Below, piece by piece: positions 47,828 through 56,693 of a DNA stretch of 64,000 nucleotides (the first letter of the stretch is position 1; the number at the start of each line of letters is the position of its first letter). This DNA comes from an uncultured Victivallales bacterium (GTDB lineage Bacteria > Verrucomicrobiota > Lentisphaeria > Victivallales > UBA1829), in contig CAKUDG010000009.1 in NCBI GenBank assembly GCA_934644965.1, positions 1 to 64,000 on the forward strand. The letters are read 5' to 3'. The notes beneath the pieces were generated by a model, which saw only the letters and a program-made list of their open reading frames with translations, was not told the origin of the DNA and ran no database searches. The translations under genes and the position numbers were made by a program.

Positions 47828-49159
47828 TCATTCGACGGAAACGCCCTGACGCTTCAGAATTTCCTGGACCTCCGGAACCGAAACCTCACGGGGGCGGATC
47901 TTTCCTTTTGCGGCAAGCGCTGCGGCGACGCCGACCCCCTGCCCCACATTCAGACAAATCGGCATCACCCGGTAGTTGGAATGAGCCTTGTGTGTGCCGG
48001 AAATGCTTCTTCCTGCAAGGAGAAGCCCGTCGATTTTCTCCGGAACACAGGCTCGGTAAGGAATGGTGTAAGCGCCTTTGGAGCGGAACTTGCGCTGGAC
48101 GCCATGTTCGTCGAGGCCGGGGCCTTTGAGGGAATGAATATCGAAGTTGAAATAATTTTTTGTGGCGATCCAGTCCGGGAAGACGCGGGCTTCGAGGATG
48201 TCCTCCGCAGTGACCGTGTAGAGACCGCGGAAATGCCTGGTCTCGCGCACACCGACATTCCGTGCAACAGCCACCAGATAACAGTTTTCATATCCGGGGA
48301 CATAGCGTCGGAGGAAGGGAATGATCGCATCGATCTGTTTGCGGCAGAGTTTCTCGGCTTCCGTTAGCTGACGGGCGTCTGTTCCGTCGAAACGGATGGC
48401 GTTCGTCATATTCACGCAGACCTCGCCAGGGATCCGGGTTCTGTACAAAAGCACATGCCCGGCGGGATAAGGAAGAATGGATTTGCCGAGAGACTGGATC
48501 TCACCGTCCGGGACATCCATGTAAGATTCAAACGAAGGGGGGAAAATCGCACGGGAATAATCGACTCCGGCAATTCGGAACATCAGTGTCATCGGCTGGC
48601 ACAAGCCGTCCTCCTCACGTCCGGTACGGAAGGCGGCGCCGGCGCGGGCGGCGACATCGCCGTCGCCGGTGGCGTCCACCACGACTTCCGCTTCCAGCAT
48701 TTCCCGACCCGACTTGCTTTCGGTAATCACTCCGCGCAGAGTTCCGTCCTCCACCACGGCATCCGCGATCATCGTATACAAACGCAGTTCCACTCCCGCT
48801 TCCTCCAGCATCTGGAAAAGAGTGGATGTCAGACATTCGTGGGGGATGCAGTTCAGGCTGCCTTCATTCGGGACAGGAGGCATGGAGGGATTCTGAAGGG
48901 TACGGGTCATGATTTCCTTCATGAGGGGGGAATCCGTCCCTGGACTCCAGTCCGACATCATTCCGGAAGTGGCCATTCCTCCCGGCACGTTCGACTGCTC
49001 CACCATCATCACTTTCGCCCCGGAGCGCGCCGCCCCCAGCGCCGCTCCGATCCCTGCCGGACCTCCTCCCGCCACAAGAACTTCCGTTTTCCCGGATACG
49101 GGAATGCTCCGTTCCTTCTCCGCGTACATTTTCCTCACTTCTGCTGATTCTCCGTTCAT
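47828..49159 (-). CDS. FAD-dependent oxidoreductase (FAD_oxidored family)
   Basis: A 443-residue flavoprotein. The dinucleotide-binding motif VLVAGGGPAGIGAALGAARSG is near residues 27-47, followed by VEQSNVPGGMATSGMM; VVVDATGDGDVAARAGA and the C-terminal GLLLAGRSISGTHKAHSNYR complete the FAD site. The family is abundant in polysaccharide-degrading bacteria of this group and in sulfatase loci, often beside sugar genes; the oxidised substrate is unknown. AAGGA nine bases before the ATG at 49159 supports this start; upstream in-frame codons have no homology. Divergent from an AraC gene with a PocR-like sensor. Confidence 0.9.
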   Translation of the reverse strand: MNGESAEVRKMYAEKERSIPVSGKTEVLVAGGGPAGIGAALGAARSGAKVMMVEQSNVPGGMATSGMMSDWSPGTDSPLMKEIMTRTLQNPSMPPVPNEGSLNCIPHECLTSTLFQMLEEAGVELRLYTMIADAVVEDGTLRGVITESKSGREMLEAEVVVDATGDGDVAARAGAAFRTGREEDGLCQPMTLMFRIAGVDYSRAIFPPSFESYMDVPDGEIQSLGKSILPYPAGHVLLYRTRIPGEVCVNMTNAIRFDGTDARQLTEAEKLCRKQIDAIIPFLRRYVPGYENCYLVAVARNVGVRETRHFRGLYTVTAEDILEARVFPDWIATKNYFNFDIHSLKGPGLDEHGVQRKFRSKGAYTIPYRACVPEKIDGLLLAGRSISGTHKAHSNYRVMPICLNVGQGVGVAAALAAKGKIRPREVSVPEVQEILKRQGVSVE

Positions 49160-49385
49160 TTCTGACGATCCTTTCCGTTTCTGATTCGATTTTCCTCCGG
49201 GGATTCCCTTATGATTATTCCTGATTCCGCTGATTCCGTTTCCGTACAGCCGGGATTCAGCAGCGGAAGAGATTTTTCTCCGTCTTTCCGAACTTTCCAT
49301 CTCCGCTCCGGATCCCTGAAGAGCTTCTTTTCCAGTTTTTCTCTTTTGCGACGGATTAAAATAGCTCCACGGAAAAGAGCAATCC

Positions 49386-49414
49386 TTGACTTTTTCTGAA
49401 AAAAATCTTAAATT
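49386..49414 (+). promoter_or_regulatory. Promoter of the PocR-type AraC gene
   Basis: -35 TTGACT (49386-49391), a 17-bp spacer, -10 TAAATT (49409-49414), 46 bases before the ATG at 49460. Confidence 0.6.
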
Positions 49415-49459
49415 ATCACAGATTTGAAAACCAAACTTTCAGGAGGCCATTTCTCCCCC

Positions 49460-50290
49460 ATGACGCTTTCCGAAGCCATGCGTTTTTATGAAAAGAAATG
49501 GAATCTTTCCATCAGTCTGGAACCCTTTCACCCGCTTTTCTACCGCAGGAGTTCCCCCCTGTCCCTGGCGCAGAACCAGTATCTGCATCATTCGGAATTC
49601 TGCAGGGGGATCAAGCTTTCAGGGCGTCTGAAGGAATGTTCCGCCCATAAAAGCGCCGGTTTTGCCAAAGCGCTGAAAGGGAAAAGCTTTTTCAGCACCT
49701 GCCCTTTCGGAGTCCGGGAATACTGCGTGCCGATTTTTCTCCGGGGACAGCTGGGAGGAATTCTTTATTTCAGCGGTATTCCCCTTCGGAAGGGGAAGCA
49801 GTCTTCGCCATTCTTTCAGGAAAGCATGCGGGGAATCCGCCGGGCGGAGACCTTCCTGAAAGAACTGATCGCCGCGGAAGCCGAACTGGGATGCGCCGGA
49901 GAGGATGGAAATTCCGATAAAAAACACAGAAAGGAAAGTTTCTACCGGGAAAGCGCCCTGAATTTCATTGCATCGCATTATCCGGAAAACATTGCGCTTT
50001 CAGATCTGGCCGGACGGCTCCGCGTCAATCCGAATTATCTGGGAGGGATTCTCCGCCGTCAGACAGGAAAGACCTTCCGGGAACTCCTGACATGGAAACG
50101 CCTGGAGGAATCCAAAGTGCTGCTGAAATTCCACCGCCATCTTTCCGTGACTGAAATCGCCTTCCTCTGCGGTTTTTCAGACGGCAATTACTTTTCCGCT
50201 GTTTTCCATCGCAAAACAGGCATTTCCCCCCTTCGTTTCCGGAAGAGCTCGGCTCTGCCTATGGAAACCAGCGCTTCCCCGGAAGAGTAG
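49460..50290 (+). CDS. AraC family regulator with PocR-like sensory domain
   Basis: A 276-residue regulator. Residues 35-120 resemble the PocR ligand-binding domain: HSEFCRGIKLSGRLKECSAHK, then STCPFGVREYCVPIFLRGQLGG and ILYFSG, with conserved cysteines. The C-terminal AraC domain (about 165-265) has LSDLAGRLRVNPNYLGGIL and VTEIAFLCGFSDGNYFSAVF. I take the ATG with AGGAGG 13 bases upstream; an in-frame TTG at 49424 is possible. It ends with two successive TAG codons. Divergent from the FAD oxidoreductase, the likely target. Confidence 0.9.
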   Translation: MTLSEAMRFYEKKWNLSISLEPFHPLFYRRSSPLSLAQNQYLHHSEFCRGIKLSGRLKECSAHKSAGFAKALKGKSFFSTCPFGVREYCVPIFLRGQLGGILYFSGIPLRKGKQSSPFFQESMRGIRRAETFLKELIAAEAELGCAGEDGNSDKKHRKESFYRESALNFIASHYPENIALSDLAGRLRVNPNYLGGILRRQTGKTFRELLTWKRLEESKVLLKFHRHLSVTEIAFLCGFSDGNYFSAVFHRKTGISPLRFRKSSALPMETSASPEE

Positions 50291-50339
50291 TAGAAGAACC
50301 GCATCTTTTTCTCCCCTCGGAGCGCAGAGAGGAAGAATT

Positions 50340-50386
50340 CCCCAAGTTTTTCCCCAAGTTTTTCCCCAAGTTTTTCCCCAAGTTTT
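50340..50386. repeat. Four 12-bp tandem repeats between the AraC and small-protein genes
   Basis: CCCCAAGTTTTT is repeated at 50340, 50352, 50364 and 50376, the last copy slightly shortened. The array starts 50 bases after the AraC stop. Confidence 0.85.
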
Positions 50387-50539
50387 CCCCAACATAACGA
50401 GGGGGAAATTTTTTTGAAAAACAACTTGGAATCACGTTTTTTCTCCTTGAAATGCAAGTTTCCTGTTTCATTTTTCACTTTTTTTTCATTTTTCGGTTTG
50501 CATTTGATTTTTTCAGGACCATATTTCTACCAAGTTTGA

Positions 50540-50554
50540 TACACACGGTGTGTA
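50540..50554. promoter_or_regulatory. Perfect 15-bp palindrome before the 67-residue gene
   Basis: TACACAC-G-GTGTGTA, 30 bases upstream of the ATG at 50584 and just after a weak promoter-like TTGCAT-N18-TATTTC (50498-50527). A dimeric repressor site or the start of an mRNA hairpin are both possible. Confidence 0.5.
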
Positions 50555-50583
50555 ACAGTCAACCAAACCAGGGAGAAGCGGGA

Positions 50584-50787
50584 ATGAAATTCTACAACGT
50601 CAAAAAAAGAGAAAACGTCGAAATTGATGACAAAAAATGCACCAAGGTCGTTTACAAGAGAGAGACCAGCAAAGGCATCCAGGAACGCTATGCGGTCCGC
50701 GCGAAAGACGACGACGGAACGAATCTCACGAAATTTATTGCAAAAGCCGCTTATGACAAACTGAAATGCCCCGTTGGCAAGGCCTGA
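50584..50787 (+). CDS. Small unrecognised protein, 67 residues
   Basis: A basic and acidic-rich protein starting MKFYNVKKRENVEIDDKKC, with a second cysteine near the end (KLKCPVGKA). The middle reads as beta strands (TKVVYKRETSKGIQERYAVR) followed by DDDGTNLTKFIAKAAYDK. It has GGGAGAAGCGGGA before the ATG and a textbook terminator 26 bases after the stop, so it is a well-defined single-gene unit. Length and strand pattern recall small ribosome-associated or chromatin-like proteins, but I do not recognise the family and give no function. Confidence 0.75.
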   Translation: MKFYNVKKRENVEIDDKKCTKVVYKRETSKGIQERYAVRAKDDDGTNLTKFIAKAAYDKLKCPVGKA

Positions 50788-50812
50788 ATTTTTTATCTTT
50801 TCCGCATCGCTC

Positions 50813-50846
50813 AAGATCCCGTCTGAAAAGGCGGGATCTTTTTTTT
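50813..50846 (+). terminator. Intrinsic terminator of the 67-residue gene
   Basis: AAGATCCCG (50813-50821) pairs perfectly with CGGGATCTT (50832-50840), with a 10-base loop, followed by a run of eight T (50839-50846). Confidence 0.9.
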
Positions 50847-51094
50847 GCCGCTTCCGCAAATCTTCAAGAGCGGGAAGAAGAATTCCATTTGTTTCCTTCT
50901 GAATAAAGCAGATGGGAAAAAGTCGCTCTCTCGGATCATATTCATATAAGGGAAAAGAAAACAAAGGCAGAACAAGGAAGAAAAAGGAGAGCAAAGAAAG
51001 GGGAAAAAGGAGGGGACGGAAAACACTCCGGACATCCTCATACTGATTGATCATAGTTCTCGGTTGTATTGGAGAAGACCCCCGCAAAATGCCC

Positions 51095-52729
51095 TTACAG
51101 CAGCAGGGAACGCCGGAAGCGGCAGATGCTGCAGTCGAACGCAGCCGCTTCGCAATAGGTCCTGCAGAGATGAATCGCTCCCTGCATCGAGGCAGCTGAA
51201 GGGAAAATTCCTCTTTGGGAAGAGAAGCAGCAAGAACGCATGTCTCTGAGTGTACGGTTCATTTCCAGAGCGGGGAGCGAAAGAAAGCAGGCTTCGGAAA
51301 GTTCCAGAAGTTCTTTCTCATGCCGGATCATGGCGGAAGCTCTGAGAGCCGGCAGAATCACGTTGGCGGCAATTTCCAGCGAACGGGCATTCCCGAGCAG
51401 TGCAGCAGGGCGTTTCATGGCGCCGGAGCGGAAGGATGTGTGAACGTCCCAGAAAGCATCATTCAGGCGAAGGGAATTGAGAAAGAGCGAACAAGAGGGA
51501 GTTTTTTCCTTTCTCTTTTCCTCCGCGGGGTTCTTTTTTTCTTTTTCCGGCTTCTCTTCGTCTCCGGAGAGGGAAGAAGGATCCGCGCCGAGAAGCACAG
51601 CAAAATGCGGAAGCGGATTTCTTCCCGGGAAACGTCTGAAAAATGCCGCGGTCATAGCGATGCGGCGTTCCAGGCTGTTCAGCGGGCGGCTGTCATTCAC
51701 CCAGGGGAGCGGAGAGGAAGCCTCCCGGCGCAGACGCCACCAGTGCAGCCAGAGCTTCTTCACGATTTTTTCCGCATCTTCCGGAAGCGGAGTCAGGGAA
51801 GGATCCGGCAGCAGACCGGATTCTCCCCAGAGAAGCGCTTCAAAATGTGTTTCCAGACACTCCGGCGGATAGGCCTGCAGACGGTGCTGAAGCATCCGGA
51901 AATTCTCCCTGTTCCGCCCACCTGAACCGAGAAAAGAAAGAAAAGCGCCCAGAAAGGCGTTTCCTGAGCCCGAACGGAGCATCTCCAGAAGGATCCGTTC
52001 CGATTTTCTTCTCATGCGTTCGAGTCCGGCATTTTCCAGGAAATGGACCAGAGCCTCTGCTGGAAGGGATCCGAAGAATGGAGCACATGCGCCGCGGGAA
52101 GCGGAAGAACGACGTTGCGCGGGCTCCGCCACAGGGAGGAGTTTTCTTTTCTTCTTTTTCCGTTTCCGTTCTTCCGCGCCCCCGGAGGAAACGGGGGAAG
52201 AGAAAAAGGCGTCGGGTGAAGTGGCGGCGGCAGCGGCGACAGAGAAGGTCTTTCCCGGAGCAGAAGAAGAAATCCCGGGATGGAAGGAAGGCGCCTTCCC
52301 CCGCGGAAGGAGGCAGACGGGAATTCCACGCAGGGCAAAGGAATCGCGGAGGGATTTCTGCAGAATCTCCGGGAAATCATCGTTTTCCACAACGCGCAGA
52401 ACGACATTTTTGTATACGGGTTCCTTTGCCGCATAAGCGATCCGGATCCAGTCGCTTGTTCCCGGGCGCAGCGCCACGTCCCCGATGCGGGTTTCTCCGG
52501 AGGAACTGAAGCGGATTCTTGCGTTCAGGAAATCCGGTTCCGCTCCATGGTTCCAGACGCCCGGGGAAAGGATTTCGACTGTTCCCCCTGCAATCAGCGG
52601 TAGGAAGGCGGGAAGATCAAGACGCATCCAGGAACTCTGCATGCGCAGGAGTTGAAGAGTCTCTTCCGGAAAGGAGGCCTCCTCTCCGAATCCGGAGGAA
52701 AGCGGAGAATTCTGATAATCCGTTTGCAT
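51095..52729 (-). CDS. DUF2851 family protein
   Basis: A 544-residue protein of the DUF2851 family, function unknown, common in Bacteroidota and relatives. The defining N-terminal part is clear: GGTVEILSPGVWNHGAEPDFLNARIRF (about 48-74), then IGDVALRPGTSDW and VYKNVVLRVVENDD, a fold with hints of a nuclease-like core. Two low-complexity insertions break it: Ala/Ser/Lys-rich residues about 165-215 and a Lys/Glu segment about 390-410. Cysteines gather at the C-terminus (CRTYCEAAAFDCSICRFRR). Divergent from HtrA with a 63-base gap. Confidence 0.85.
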   Translation of the reverse strand: MQTDYQNSPLSSGFGEEASFPEETLQLLRMQSSWMRLDLPAFLPLIAGGTVEILSPGVWNHGAEPDFLNARIRFSSSGETRIGDVALRPGTSDWIRIAYAAKEPVYKNVVLRVVENDDFPEILQKSLRDSFALRGIPVCLLPRGKAPSFHPGISSSAPGKTFSVAAAAATSPDAFFSSPVSSGGAEERKRKKKKRKLLPVAEPAQRRSSASRGACAPFFGSLPAEALVHFLENAGLERMRRKSERILLEMLRSGSGNAFLGAFLSFLGSGGRNRENFRMLQHRLQAYPPECLETHFEALLWGESGLLPDPSLTPLPEDAEKIVKKLWLHWWRLRREASSPLPWVNDSRPLNSLERRIAMTAAFFRRFPGRNPLPHFAVLLGADPSSLSGDEEKPEKEKKNPAEEKRKEKTPSCSLFLNSLRLNDAFWDVHTSFRSGAMKRPAALLGNARSLEIAANVILPALRASAMIRHEKELLELSEACFLSLPALEMNRTLRDMRSCCFSSQRGIFPSAASMQGAIHLCRTYCEAAAFDCSICRFRRSLLL

Positions 52730-52752
52730 TTTTCCGTCATTTCGGTTATTGT
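52724..52752 (+). promoter_or_regulatory. Promoter of the HtrA-type protease gene
   Basis: -35 TTGCAT (52724-52729), a 17-bp spacer, -10 TATTGT (52747-52752), 40 bases before the ATG. The -35 overlaps the start codon of the divergent DUF2851 gene. Confidence 0.5.
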
Positions 52753-52792
52753 AGAGCGTTCTATTCTGTACTGTATGATTTTCCAGGAAAAT

Positions 52793-54244
52793 ATGACAAT
52801 GCTTTCTTCTTTTTCAAGGACATTTCTTCCCTGTATTGTGGGAATTCTCTTTGCCGCGGCGGGGCTGGCGTTTTTTCTGGCATCGGAATGCGGTTCCGGG
52901 GAGAAAGGCAAAGAGAAAGCGTCCTCCCGGGAAAGCGCCGTGGTGTCGATTCTCCGGGAAGCGATGCCGTCAGTTGTGAACATCAGCACGAAACGGATCA
53001 TCAGGGAAAGCACTGGAGAAAACGCTTTTCCTTTTTCTCCGCTGCCTTCGGGGAGAGTGGCAGACAGCGCTTCCGCGCCCGGACGGGAGTCTTATTCCCT
53101 GGGAAGCGGATCGGTGATTGACAGTTCGGGTCTGATTCTCACCACGGCACACGTCATACACCGGGCGTCTGAAATCGACATCACCCTGAGCAACGGGCAG
53201 GTCTATCAGGCACAGACTCTTGCGGCCGACAACCAGAACGACATTGCGCTTCTGCGTCTGCTCAATCCCCCCGCGACTCTCATCCCGATCCGGATCGCGC
53301 AGGTCAACGATCTTCTGATCGGGGAAACCGTCATAGCCGTCGGGAACCCGTTCGGGCTGGACAGTTCGGTGACGGTGGGCATTCTCAGCGCCACGCACCG
53401 GAAATTCACCTACCGGGGGAAAACTCTCTTTTCCGACATCCTCCAGACCGACGCAGGCGTTTACCCCGGCAACAGCGGAGGCCCCCTGATCAATATGGAT
53501 GGAGACATGATCGGGATGAACATGTCCTCCTTCAAAGACGCGCCGCGCATCGGATTCGCCATTCCGCTTCTGCGTATTGAAAACACGCTTGCGGGATGGA
53601 TGATTCCGGAAAAACTGCATTCGCTGTCTCTGGGCATTCTGCCTCAGGTCCGGGTTTCGGTGGAGGGGCAGAAACCTGAAATATTCATTGCGGAGGTGCT
53701 GGAGGGGAGTCCGGCATCCCGCGCGGGAATCACTCCGGGAAGCGTGCTGGAGGAATTCAACGGAGCGGACTGCAAGTCGCTGCCCGGACTCTGCCGCCAG
53801 CTGACGAAGCTCAAAGCGGAGGAGACCGTCACCCTTCGCCTGCGGGGAAAGAATACTGTATTCCGACTCAAACTCGAACCGCTCCGTCATCCGGACGGTC
53901 TTGAACTGGCGGAAAAGAAACTTCATCTGAGCCTGCGTCTTCTGACCCCGCAGCTTGCGGAACTGTTGCACTTCCCCTTCCATTCGGGCGTCATTCTGGA
54001 CGATCTGCCCGGCAATTCCGGACTGCCTCTGCGCAGAGGAGACATGCTCGTCTCACTCAACGCTCACAGAATCAACTCCCCGACCGACCTTGCACAGGCG
54101 CTCGAAAAGACCTCCCCGGGTGAGCGGATTCAGGCGGAATTCATCTCCTTTTCCTCCGCGGCCGGAAATCCGGTGCCGCAGAGGAAGAACAACGGAGGGG
54201 GTGTTTTCCTGATCAAACGCCGTGTCATCCTTACAGTCCGATAA
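52793..54244 (+). CDS. HtrA/Deg-type trypsin-like serine protease with PDZ domains
   Basis: A 483-residue periplasmic or membrane-anchored quality-control protease. An N-terminal hydrophobic segment (about 10-30) ends in an ASEC sequence that could be a signal anchor or lipobox. Catalytic triad: His120 (LTTAHVIH), Asp150 (QNDIALLRL) and Ser228 (PGNSGGPL). A first PDZ domain (about 290-370, LEGSPASRAGITPGSVL) and a diverged second one (about 395-480, VILDDLPGNSGLPLRRGDML) follow. AGGA precedes the ATG at 52793; an ATG two codons later is also possible. Confidence 0.93.
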   Translation: MTMLSSFSRTFLPCIVGILFAAAGLAFFLASECGSGEKGKEKASSRESAVVSILREAMPSVVNISTKRIIRESTGENAFPFSPLPSGRVADSASAPGRESYSLGSGSVIDSSGLILTTAHVIHRASEIDITLSNGQVYQAQTLAADNQNDIALLRLLNPPATLIPIRIAQVNDLLIGETVIAVGNPFGLDSSVTVGILSATHRKFTYRGKTLFSDILQTDAGVYPGNSGGPLINMDGDMIGMNMSSFKDAPRIGFAIPLLRIENTLAGWMIPEKLHSLSLGILPQVRVSVEGQKPEIFIAEVLEGSPASRAGITPGSVLEEFNGADCKSLPGLCRQLTKLKAEETVTLRLRGKNTVFRLKLEPLRHPDGLELAEKKLHLSLRLLTPQLAELLHFPFHSGVILDDLPGNSGLPLRRGDMLVSLNAHRINSPTDLAQALEKTSPGERIQAEFISFSSAAGNPVPQRKNNGGGVFLIKRRVILTVR

Positions 54245-54438
54245 GGCTTTCGATTGTTCCGCCTCCTGTTTCCCCCTTTCTTCCATCACGTATGGAGCGA
54301 TATGCCGTCCCTCCCCTTCCCTTCCCCTTTCTTCCCGTCGGGGCGGGGAACTCTTTTTCACGAGACGCTAACGCATATTTTTTTTCTCTTTTCCGCCACC
54401 CCGCCATATGCGGGATCCTGCAGCTGAAGCCGAGAGAT

Positions 54439-55260
54439 TCAATGGAGTGAACGGCGGTAGGAACGACAAATTTCGGAAGGCGTTTTCCCGCAGCTGTGCA
54501 TCAGAAACGCATTCAGATGCGTCACATGGCGCATGCCCACTTCATAGGCAATCTCCTTCAGGCTCATGGAACTGTAAGCGATGAGATGCAGAATCAGGTG
54601 CAGGCGTCTTCTGCTCCGGTATTCCCCAGGGGTAATTCCATACCGGATCCGGAAAGCGCGCCGCAGATAGTCCCGGCTGTATCCGGAGCGGCGGCAGAGT
54701 TCCGAAAGAGGATATTCCCATTTTGCATCTTCGTCTATCAGGCGGCGGAGAGATTCGGCAGGACCGTTTTCGTCGGAAAACTCAGTTTTCAGGAAGGCGG
54801 GGAAGAGTGAAGCCAGCAGGAAATTCGCTCTCAACAATTCCTGCGGAAGAGCCGAGCGGTAAGCGGATGTGATTTCCGAAAAAGTTCGGCGGAGCAGAGG
54901 CACTTCCATGGAGGAGACAAAAACCCTGTCCGGAAGGGGGCGGATGATTCTGCCGTCTTCCTCCGCCAGAAAGAGGCAATGTCCCTCTGGATCGTATTGG
55001 AGTTCGGGGCAGTCCATCATGACCACCCAGTTTTCCCGGTCGTCTCCGTATTCAAAGTCAGTCGTCATCCCGGGATACCCGAGCGAGAGGTAAGGTCCGG
55101 TTTCCGGTCCGGTCGTATGGCGGAGCCGGCCGTCCGGCCAGTAGTTCGCGGACCAGACAGCGCCGCGGATGTAGAAAGCAAGCCAGCGGCAGGGGATGAT
55201 CTGCCGATGCTTTTCCTTCCGGCGGTAGACGCCGGAACCTCTGACCTGTGGAAGAAGCAT
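54439..55260 (-). CDS. AraC family transcriptional regulator
   Basis: A 273-residue regulator. The C-terminal AraC domain (about 175-270) has LSELCRRSGYSRDYLRRAFRI, the GITPGEYRSRRRL signature between the two helix-turn-helix units, and LKEIAYEVGMRHVTHLNAFL. The N-terminal 165 residues are a diverged cupin-type sensor. It is divergent from a Gfo/Idh/MocA gene 173 bases away, with a 9-bp-stem palindrome (55363-55389) between the two that may be its site. No strong ribosome site is visible at the ATG. Confidence 0.9.
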   Translation of the reverse strand: MLLPQVRGSGVYRRKEKHRQIIPCRWLAFYIRGAVWSANYWPDGRLRHTTGPETGPYLSLGYPGMTTDFEYGDDRENWVVMMDCPELQYDPEGHCLFLAEEDGRIIRPLPDRVFVSSMEVPLLRRTFSEITSAYRSALPQELLRANFLLASLFPAFLKTEFSDENGPAESLRRLIDEDAKWEYPLSELCRRSGYSRDYLRRAFRIRYGITPGEYRSRRRLHLILHLIAYSSMSLKEIAYEVGMRHVTHLNAFLMHSCGKTPSEICRSYRRSLH

Positions 55261-55362
55261 GAGACGGAGAAATGTCGCAAATATGTAATTTTTCTGCCTG
55301 ATCTGTAAAAGCTGTTTTTGAATTTACCGCGCAATATCCTTTTTTTCAAGTTACAGTAAAGA

Positions 55363-55389
55363 CAGACATCCTGGATTTGCGGATGTCTG
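55363..55389. promoter_or_regulatory. Inverted repeat between AraC and Gfo/Idh/MocA genes
   Basis: CAGACATCC-N9-GGATGTCTG, a perfect 9-bp palindrome with 9-base spacer, 44 bases before the Gfo/Idh/MocA ATG. Either an operator of the divergent AraC protein or a leader hairpin. Confidence 0.5.
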
Positions 55390-55432
55390 CAAATGCAGAA
55401 ATATAAAAAACAGGAAAAAAGGAGATGGTTTC

Positions 55433-56656
55433 ATGGGTATCAGACTGGGTCTTGTCGGGCTGGGGAGTTTCGGGAGCGCGTTCGCGCCTCTTTTCAGCGC
55501 CCATCCACTGGTGGACGGAGTCGTTCTCTGCGATGCGGAGGCATCCAAACTTGAAAGATGGACTCAGGCAGAGGGAATCCGGAAGAAACTGCTTCCCGGC
55601 GGTGCCTGTCTTTCCTTTGATGAGATCTGTGCGCGGCAGGATCTGGATGCGCTTGCCATCATCACCCAGCCCTGGCTGCATGCTCCGCAGTGCATTCAGG
55701 CCATGGAATCCGGCAAACACGTTTATTCCGCTGTTCCCGTGACCTGTCTGCCGGACGACTCGGAAATTCTCGACTGGTGCGGAAAAATCATCGACTGCAG
55801 CCTCCGCACCGGGCAACATTACATGCTGGGAGAAACCACCATCTACCGTCCCCAGACCATGTTCTGCCGGAGGAAGGCCTCTCTCGGCGAATTCGGGGAT
55901 TTTGTCTTCGCCGAAGCCGAATACGCCCATGACGTAGACTGTTTCAGCTGCTCGCTCCGGAACGTCCTCCTGTCCCGGAGCACCGGAGTCATCGGGAAAC
56001 AGCGCGAAGGTATCATGCAGCGCTACTATGCGCGCGGGCTGAAACATTCGCCCATGGCTTATCCGACTCATTCCGTTTCAGGACCCGTCAGCGTCATGAA
56101 ATCCCGACCCGTCGAATGCACGGCCTATGGATACAGGAACTCGAACGGGGACGAATATTTCAGGCATTTCGATTTTTCCAACGTCGTGGCGTTCTTCCGG
56201 ATGGAAAACGGCGCCTCCCTGCGCGTCGCCGAAATGCGTGAAATCTCCCCCAACATCGGCTGCATGGATGAGGATTTCCGGATCTTCGGCACCCGCGGAA
56301 GCTATTCATACCGGAAATGGTGCGATAACGGGAGAACCGTCCCCGACGGAAAACCGAAGGAAAATTGCTGTACCGAACTCACTGAAAGCGAAATGCGCGA
56401 TCCCCTCCCGCATGAAGTCGCCGAAGCCTTCAAAAAAGCTCTCGGACAGACCGGAAGCGACTTCGTCCCCGCCGGACACGGCGGATCCCATCCCTATCTC
56501 GTCCATGAATTCGTCTCCGCCGTTTCGGAAAACCGGACGCCCGAAATCAGCGCATGGGATGCGGCTCTTTACATGGCAATGGGTGTGGCGGCACATCAAT
56601 CCGCTCTGAAGGACGGAGAGAAAGTCAAGGTCTTTGATTTCGGCCGGAAACCCTGA
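55433..56656 (+). CDS. Gfo/Idh/MocA family oxidoreductase
   Basis: A 407-residue dehydrogenase-like protein. The N-terminal Rossmann strand reads RLGLVGLGSFGSAFAPLF (about 3-20); the family EKP motif is replaced: at its place is SGKHVYSAVPVTCLPDD, so the catalytic/cofactor-contacting lysine is not conserved in the usual form. The C-terminal domain resembles bacterial sugar dehydrogenases. AAAAAGGAGA precedes the ATG. The missing EKP may mean a different cofactor position or altered activity. Likely controlled by the divergent AraC protein. Confidence 0.85.
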   Translation: MGIRLGLVGLGSFGSAFAPLFSAHPLVDGVVLCDAEASKLERWTQAEGIRKKLLPGGACLSFDEICARQDLDALAIITQPWLHAPQCIQAMESGKHVYSAVPVTCLPDDSEILDWCGKIIDCSLRTGQHYMLGETTIYRPQTMFCRRKASLGEFGDFVFAEAEYAHDVDCFSCSLRNVLLSRSTGVIGKQREGIMQRYYARGLKHSPMAYPTHSVSGPVSVMKSRPVECTAYGYRNSNGDEYFRHFDFSNVVAFFRMENGASLRVAEMREISPNIGCMDEDFRIFGTRGSYSYRKWCDNGRTVPDGKPKENCCTELTESEMRDPLPHEVAEAFKKALGQTGSDFVPAGHGGSHPYLVHEFVSAVSENRTPEISAWDAALYMAMGVAAHQSALKDGEKVKVFDFGRKP

Positions 56657-56693
56657 GAGCCCTTCCGGGGCCGATACGCTCCAACGGGAAGTG

